48,057 nucleotides of DNA from positions 1 to 48,057 of the forward strand of contig JAWABU010000009.1 of assembly GCA_038884455.1 (NCBI GenBank). The letters run 5' to 3'. The notes beneath the pieces are model-generated. The model had not been told where the DNA came from and ran no database searches. It saw nothing but the letters and a program-made list of their open reading frames with translations. The stretch is from Candidatus Thermoplasmatota archaeon. GTDB lineage: Archaea > Thermoplasmatota > E2 > DHVEG-1. The position numbers were made by a program, and so were the translations under genes. Shown here one piece after another: positions 45,534-48,057 of this stretch (position 1 is the stretch's first letter; every line of letters begins with the position of its first letter).

Positions 45534-45590
45534 GGCATGAAGGAAAGCCAAAGGCCGACAAGATCGGTGGTCCCGGTAAACTTGTGCTGA
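45534..45590 (+). repeat. 57-nt element at a transcription start, copy 2
   Basis: Identical to 38201-38257; flanks are unrelated except for the promoter type. Confidence 0.9.
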
Positions 45591-45938
45591 ATTGTACAAA
45601 AATTTTCATCCAAAACTTGTTGATTTTGACCCTTTTTTACTCACATAGAAGAAAAACGTGGGTAGGATTGTATTGTTTGACCAATAGCTCGATAAAGTTG
45701 TAAAAATGCAGGTGTGTACAAAATACGACGCTCTCTCACACGCGACATAGGGTCATATCGTGTTCCTGATCCCCTTTACTAGTAATTACAACCAATTACT
45801 GATTACAATTACTATTACACAAGCTGGCCCGTTGGTGGGATCGCAAAATTTGCCCGATTGATCATTTGTCACCCTTGAAGCTGTTGTCTAACAATAGTAC
45901 ACTTGTGCCTTAATGGTACAGACACAGAGAACGTAAAC
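45591..45938 (+). other. non-coding interval
   Basis: No gene seen in 348 bases. It contains an AT-rich array of aattac/attac words (45780-45820) and a TTGTCACCC-N-TAACAA promoter-like pair at about 45868-45895 before the gene at 45939. An RNA from 45531 could extend into it, but no terminator was found. Confidence 0.4.
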
Positions 45939-46223
45939 ATGCAACAATACAATAAGGCAATAACTCAGACAGCATTATGGATCATTACAAACGCGATTGA
46001 TGTTGGTGTTGAAAATTATGTAAATACCGTAAGTAAACAGGTTGATTTAGTCTCTGATCTATTGTCCAAGTTATATGAACGTAATGCTGTTGATGTATGG
46101 AGTGATTTACGTAAGGCAATAATTCAAATCGAAAATCAGGGAATTACTGTTAAAATATCAACAACGACAGACGATAAAAAAGCGATATTCGAGTATGGGC
46201 TATTAAAGAATGGAAGTCTTTAA
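45939..46223 (+). CDS. hypothetical helical protein
   Basis: 94 residues from ATG 45939 (the longer frame start at 45903 would lie before the predicted RNA start). Helical (YNKAITQTALWIITNAIDVG...) with a beta end. Unknown. Confidence 0.6.
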   Translation: MQQYNKAITQTALWIITNAIDVGVENYVNTVSKQVDLVSDLLSKLYERNAVDVWSDLRKAIIQIENQGITVKISTTTDDKKAIFEYGLLKNGSL

Positions 46224-46253
46224 AAATAAGCAAATACCAAAGAAAAATTATCT

Positions 46254-46487
46254 ATGATAAATGTTTGGAAGGATTATAAAGAAGGAGATATGTGGGCAAT
46301 CGTTCGATACGTTAACGGAAACGATAAGTTTTACCTTGAAAATGTGGACCCAAACAAAAGAATGTGGGCACATGATGTTAAGTATGCATTACTCTTTGCA
46401 ACTGAATATCATGCAGAAAAATTTGCTAGTGCTTCCTTCTCTCAAAAAGAAATGTCAAAAATATCTTTCGAAAAAGTTGACCAGTAA
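46254..46487 (+). CDS. hypothetical small protein
   Basis: 77 residues with a beta-rich N-half (WAIVRYVNGNDKFYLENVDP) and a helix (ALLFATEYHAEKFASASF). The form resembles other small phage proteins such as the one at 26055. Unknown. Confidence 0.6.
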   Translation: MINVWKDYKEGDMWAIVRYVNGNDKFYLENVDPNKRMWAHDVKYALLFATEYHAEKFASASFSQKEMSKISFEKVDQ

Positions 46488-46571
46488 ATCAAATGGGATC
46501 GGTTAATATTGTCACCCCTTTTGAAAGGGTACCCTGAACAATATTTTACAAAGAATCAAATGGGACCGGTT
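46488..46571. repeat. 17-bp direct repeats flanking a long hairpin
   Basis: ATCAAATGGG, A(T/C)CGGTT: copies 46488-46504 and 46555-46571 with one mismatch. Between them lies an 8-bp outer stem AATATTGT / ACAATATT enclosing CCCTTTTGAAAGGG. It may be a terminator for the gene at 46254 or a mobile-element footprint. Confidence 0.85.
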
Positions 46572-46581
46572 CCTTCCATTG

Positions 46582-46609
46582 TTGACATTTTCTTCAGTTA
46601 GGGTATTAT
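46582..46609 (+). promoter_or_regulatory. sigma70 promoter
   Basis: TTGACA, 16 bases ending TTAGGG, TATTAT; serves the gene at 46645. Confidence 0.85.
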
Positions 46610-46644
46610 ATGTTTGATACCTTATTACCATTTGAGGGGAAACC

Positions 46645-46800
46645 ATGCTGTATAAACTTAAATTCTGCAACGATCCAAAGATTGAAAAAAAGTATCGATC
46701 TTCAAATCAGTGCCCTCCAAACTTGGAGGAAATTTCTGTTGCTGAGTTTTTCATCAGTACACAAAGTATATTCCCTCGTATACCTTATACAAAGGGATGA
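46645..46800 (+). CDS. 51-residue hypothetical protein
   Basis: ATG 46645 after GAGGGGAAA. Reads MLYKLKFCNDPKIEKKYRSS then NQCPPNLEEISVAEFFISTQ. Its TGA overlaps the ATG of the next short gene. The other frame over this stretch has no ribosome site and is a shadow. Confidence 0.6.
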   Translation: MLYKLKFCNDPKIEKKYRSSNQCPPNLEEISVAEFFISTQSIFPRIPYTKG

Positions 46801-46910
46801 TAACTGACCATCCAAAGTATGGGGTTTTGTACTCGTTTAATATGTTGATCTACAAGGATGGAAACGGTATTGCGATTGGTGAGATACCATCAAAAGAGAT
46901 TTTTCGTTGA
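46797..46910 (+). CDS. 37-residue hypothetical protein
   Basis: ATGA overlap with the previous gene. Product MITDHPKYGVLYSFNMLIYK then DGNGIAIGEIPSKEIFR, a beta-hairpin-like unit. It could be the second half of one ancestral gene split by a frameshift. Confidence 0.5.
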   Translation: MITDHPKYGVLYSFNMLIYKDGNGIAIGEIPSKEIFR

Positions 46911-46916
46911 GAACAA

Positions 46917-47039
46917 GTGTTTTTTAAGTTTGCGATATTTACTAAGCTTTCTCAAGCTGAATGTCATCAACAAGGAATTTATCATGTCTTGAAGTGTAAA
47001 AAGTGTGATTATACTGAATCGTATGATTCGAGCGATTAA
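46917..47039 (+). CDS. 40-residue Cys/His protein, GTG start
   Basis: Same frame as the preceding gene after its TGA. GTG 46917 is the only start, with no strong ribosome site. LSQAECHQQGIYHVLKCKKC has a C-H...H...C..C pattern for zinc. Alternatively a readthrough tail. Confidence 0.45.
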   Translation: MFFKFAIFTKLSQAECHQQGIYHVLKCKKCDYTESYDSSD

Positions 47040-47051
47040 AGAGGTGATATA

Positions 47052-47219
47052 ATGCAAGGATTGTTGATTTTAACCGCTGTTGTTTTTATAACTTTTATAG
47101 TTATATTTGGCTATATAATGCCGCTTCAAGCAATTCTAAGGGGTGGTAGTGATACTCCACTTGCTGTAATATGGATTGCGGTAGTGACGTTGGTTTTATA
47201 TTACCAACTTCGTGATTGA
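47052..47219 (+). CDS. 55-residue membrane protein
   Basis: ATG 47052 after GAGGTGAT. Two hydrophobic helices (LLILTAVVFITFIVIFGYIM and LAVIWIAVVTLVLYY). Its TGA lies in the -35 box of the next promoter. Confidence 0.6.
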   Translation: MQGLLILTAVVFITFIVIFGYIMPLQAILRGGSDTPLAVIWIAVVTLVLYYQLRD

Positions 47220-47244
47220 CTTTTTCTATCAATTAGGGTAATAT
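47216..47244 (+). promoter_or_regulatory. sigma70 promoter
   Basis: TTGACT, 17 bases ending TTAGGG, TAATAT; serves 47282. Confidence 0.8.
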
Positions 47245-47281
47245 TATTGGTATCGTTTAACTGCAGAAGAGGAGAAATATC

Positions 47282-47428
47282 ATGTATGAAGACGATAACG
47301 GTCCAGGTTGGGAACAACAGCAAATTATTGAGGAGGAGTGGATGCAGGTAGAGGAGGAAAAGAACTTTCCCCTTAGCAATGAGGAGTTTGATCGTCAGTT
47401 TCGTAATCATTTTGACCGCGAAGTTTAA
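47282..47428 (+). CDS. 48-residue acidic protein
   Basis: ATG 47282 after GAAGAGGAG. Highly acidic helix (MYEDDNGPGWEQQQIIEEEW). Could be an inhibitor-type early protein; unknown. Confidence 0.55.
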   Translation: MYEDDNGPGWEQQQIIEEEWMQVEEEKNFPLSNEEFDRQFRNHFDREV

Positions 47429-47436
47429 GGTCTCTG

Positions 47437-47604
47437 GTGATTTACCTCAAAATTTTATTTTGGCTTCCGTTGATTATTGTACGTTTTGTTATACCTTTTA
47501 ACAAAGCGATGTACAAGCCTGCAAGTGAAAAGGAACGTGTACAAAGCGAACAAATGCGAAACAAAGTGCGATTATTGTCGTATCAGATTAAAAAACGAAT
47601 ATAG
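47437..47604 (+). CDS. 55-residue membrane protein, GTG start
   Basis: GTG 47437 after AAGG. N-terminal helix (MIYLKILFWLPLIIVRFVIP) and a basic cytoplasmic tail (SEKERVQSEQMRNKVRLLSY). Confidence 0.5.
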   Translation: MIYLKILFWLPLIIVRFVIPFNKAMYKPASEKERVQSEQMRNKVRLLSYQIKKRI

Positions 47605-47609
47605 AGATG

Positions 47610-47638
47610 TTGATTTTATCACCCTAATGTAATAGACT
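47610..47638 (+). promoter_or_regulatory. sigma70-type promoter
   Basis: TTGATT, 17 bases with ATCACCC, TAGACT; serves the ATPase gene at 47669. Confidence 0.7.
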
Positions 47639-47668
47639 ATACATATTGATAACCAACCGAGAATTCGC

Positions 47669-48057
47669 ATGCTAACGAAAGATGAATTGTACCAAATTGG
47701 TACTGAAATGTTTGGTGAAAAAAAGTGGCGGACTGAGCTTGCTGGTGTTATTGGACTTTCACCAGCTCGTATGTATCAGCTCGCCGCCGCTGATATAGTA
47801 CCAAACGGTCATTCTGAAAAGATCCGTCAGGTGTATGCTGAATGGAAGGTAAATAATCGCACGCCTTTTATTGGTATGCAGGAAACTATTGTTTCTGTCT
47901 TGCCAGAAGAGGCAGCTCTCACTGACGAGCAAATTTCGCTTCGAATTGAAAAGCGCTTTTCAATTATGAATCGCATGGTTGGTGGTATGCTTGCAGGTAC
48001 AATTCGTTCACTGATTGTTTATGGTGCACCTGGTATCGGTAAAACTTTCGATATTGA
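47669..48057 (+). CDS. AAA ATPase with helix-turn-helix start (partial)
   Basis: 129 residues seen; it continues past the window. Residues 20-45 (LAGVIGLSPARMYQLAAADI) are a helix-turn-helix. At about 118 SLIVYGAPGIGKTFDI is a Walker A (GAPGIGKT). Such phage AAA proteins with a leading DNA-binding part occur near early genes. Role unknown: replication or packaging-related helicase loader and host-takeover factor are both possible. Confidence 0.75.
   Translation, partial: MLTKDELYQIGTEMFGEKKWRTELAGVIGLSPARMYQLAAADIVPNGHSEKIRQVYAEWKVNNRTPFIGMQETIVSVLPEEAALTDEQISLRIEKRFSIMNRMVGGMLAGTIRSLIVYGAPGIGKTFDI

Noticed and set aside
1-48057. CRISPR array or transposase-bearing insertion sequence
   Set aside because: No regularly spaced repeats with unique spacers and no transposase motifs with inverted-repeat ends were seen.

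Overview
The window reads as part of the genome of a large, AT-rich, T4-like tailed phage of a Gram-negative host. It has tail-fibre genes, rIIA/rIIB homologues, TATAAATA boxes of the T4 late-promoter type, two tRNA genes, many very small tightly packed ORFs, and several metabolic genes. The host cannot be named from the sequence. Several secreted or outer-membrane-type products suggest an envelope with an outer membrane.

Layout. 1-2703 (+): tail fibre genes. 2704-10616 (+): mixed genes, including a 190-residue DnaE-like mini-protein, a nucleotidyltransferase, a P-loop kinase-like protein, FolE2 (behind a consensus promoter), an Fe superoxide dismutase and an HNH endonuclease. 10763-19370 (+): a DpdA/TGT-like transglycosylase, a dUTPase/Dcd-family protein, a DEDDh exonuclease, a phosphoribosyltransferase, a DNA-binding-type protein with its own promoter and terminator, QueE, alanine dehydrogenase, a Nudix hydrolase and QueD. 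19377-24765 (+): late-promoter gene(s) for presumed internal head proteins, a Zn-finger/OB-type protein and a radical SAM gene broken by a 7-bp tandem duplication. 24754-28782 (mostly -): an integrase-repeat protein, a secreted HExxH protein and Kelch-like tail proteins. 28976-31372: a nonsense-interrupted ORF, a Leu-type tRNA, a decayed gene, a candidate structured RNA and a kinase-like protein. 31374-38149 (-): a dense, probably early region of small genes, almost every one with its own sigma70-like promoter, and a roughly 310-nt promoter-to-terminator RNA with no ORF. 38164-48057 (+): more promoter-dense early genes, including a SprT-like protein, a GC-rich rIIA-rIIB cassette between 66-bp direct repeats, a deaminase, a tRNA, a second candidate structured RNA and an AAA ATPase cut by the window end.

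How the genes work together. FolE2, QueD, QueE and a DpdA-like transglycosylase together point to 7-deazaguanine modification of phage DNA; QueC is not in this window. A dUTPase-family enzyme, a deaminase, an exonuclease, a Nudix hydrolase and a phosphoribosyltransferase serve nucleotide metabolism. Superoxide dismutase and alanine dehydrogenase look like auxiliary metabolic genes. Two promoter classes separate the programme: TTGACTTTT-ACCC-type sigma70 promoters in 30-48 kb, and TATAAATA boxes before presumed structural genes.

Most novel material: three candidate structured RNAs (about 29.8-30.2, 32.7-33.05 and 44.3-44.7 kb); a 57-nt element repeated exactly at two predicted transcription starts; a rIIAB cassette that looks inserted; a C-terminal domain shared by three otherwise unrelated proteins; and several genes broken by 7-8-bp tandem duplications or single-base changes. 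Those breaks could instead be sequencing or assembly errors and need read-level checking.
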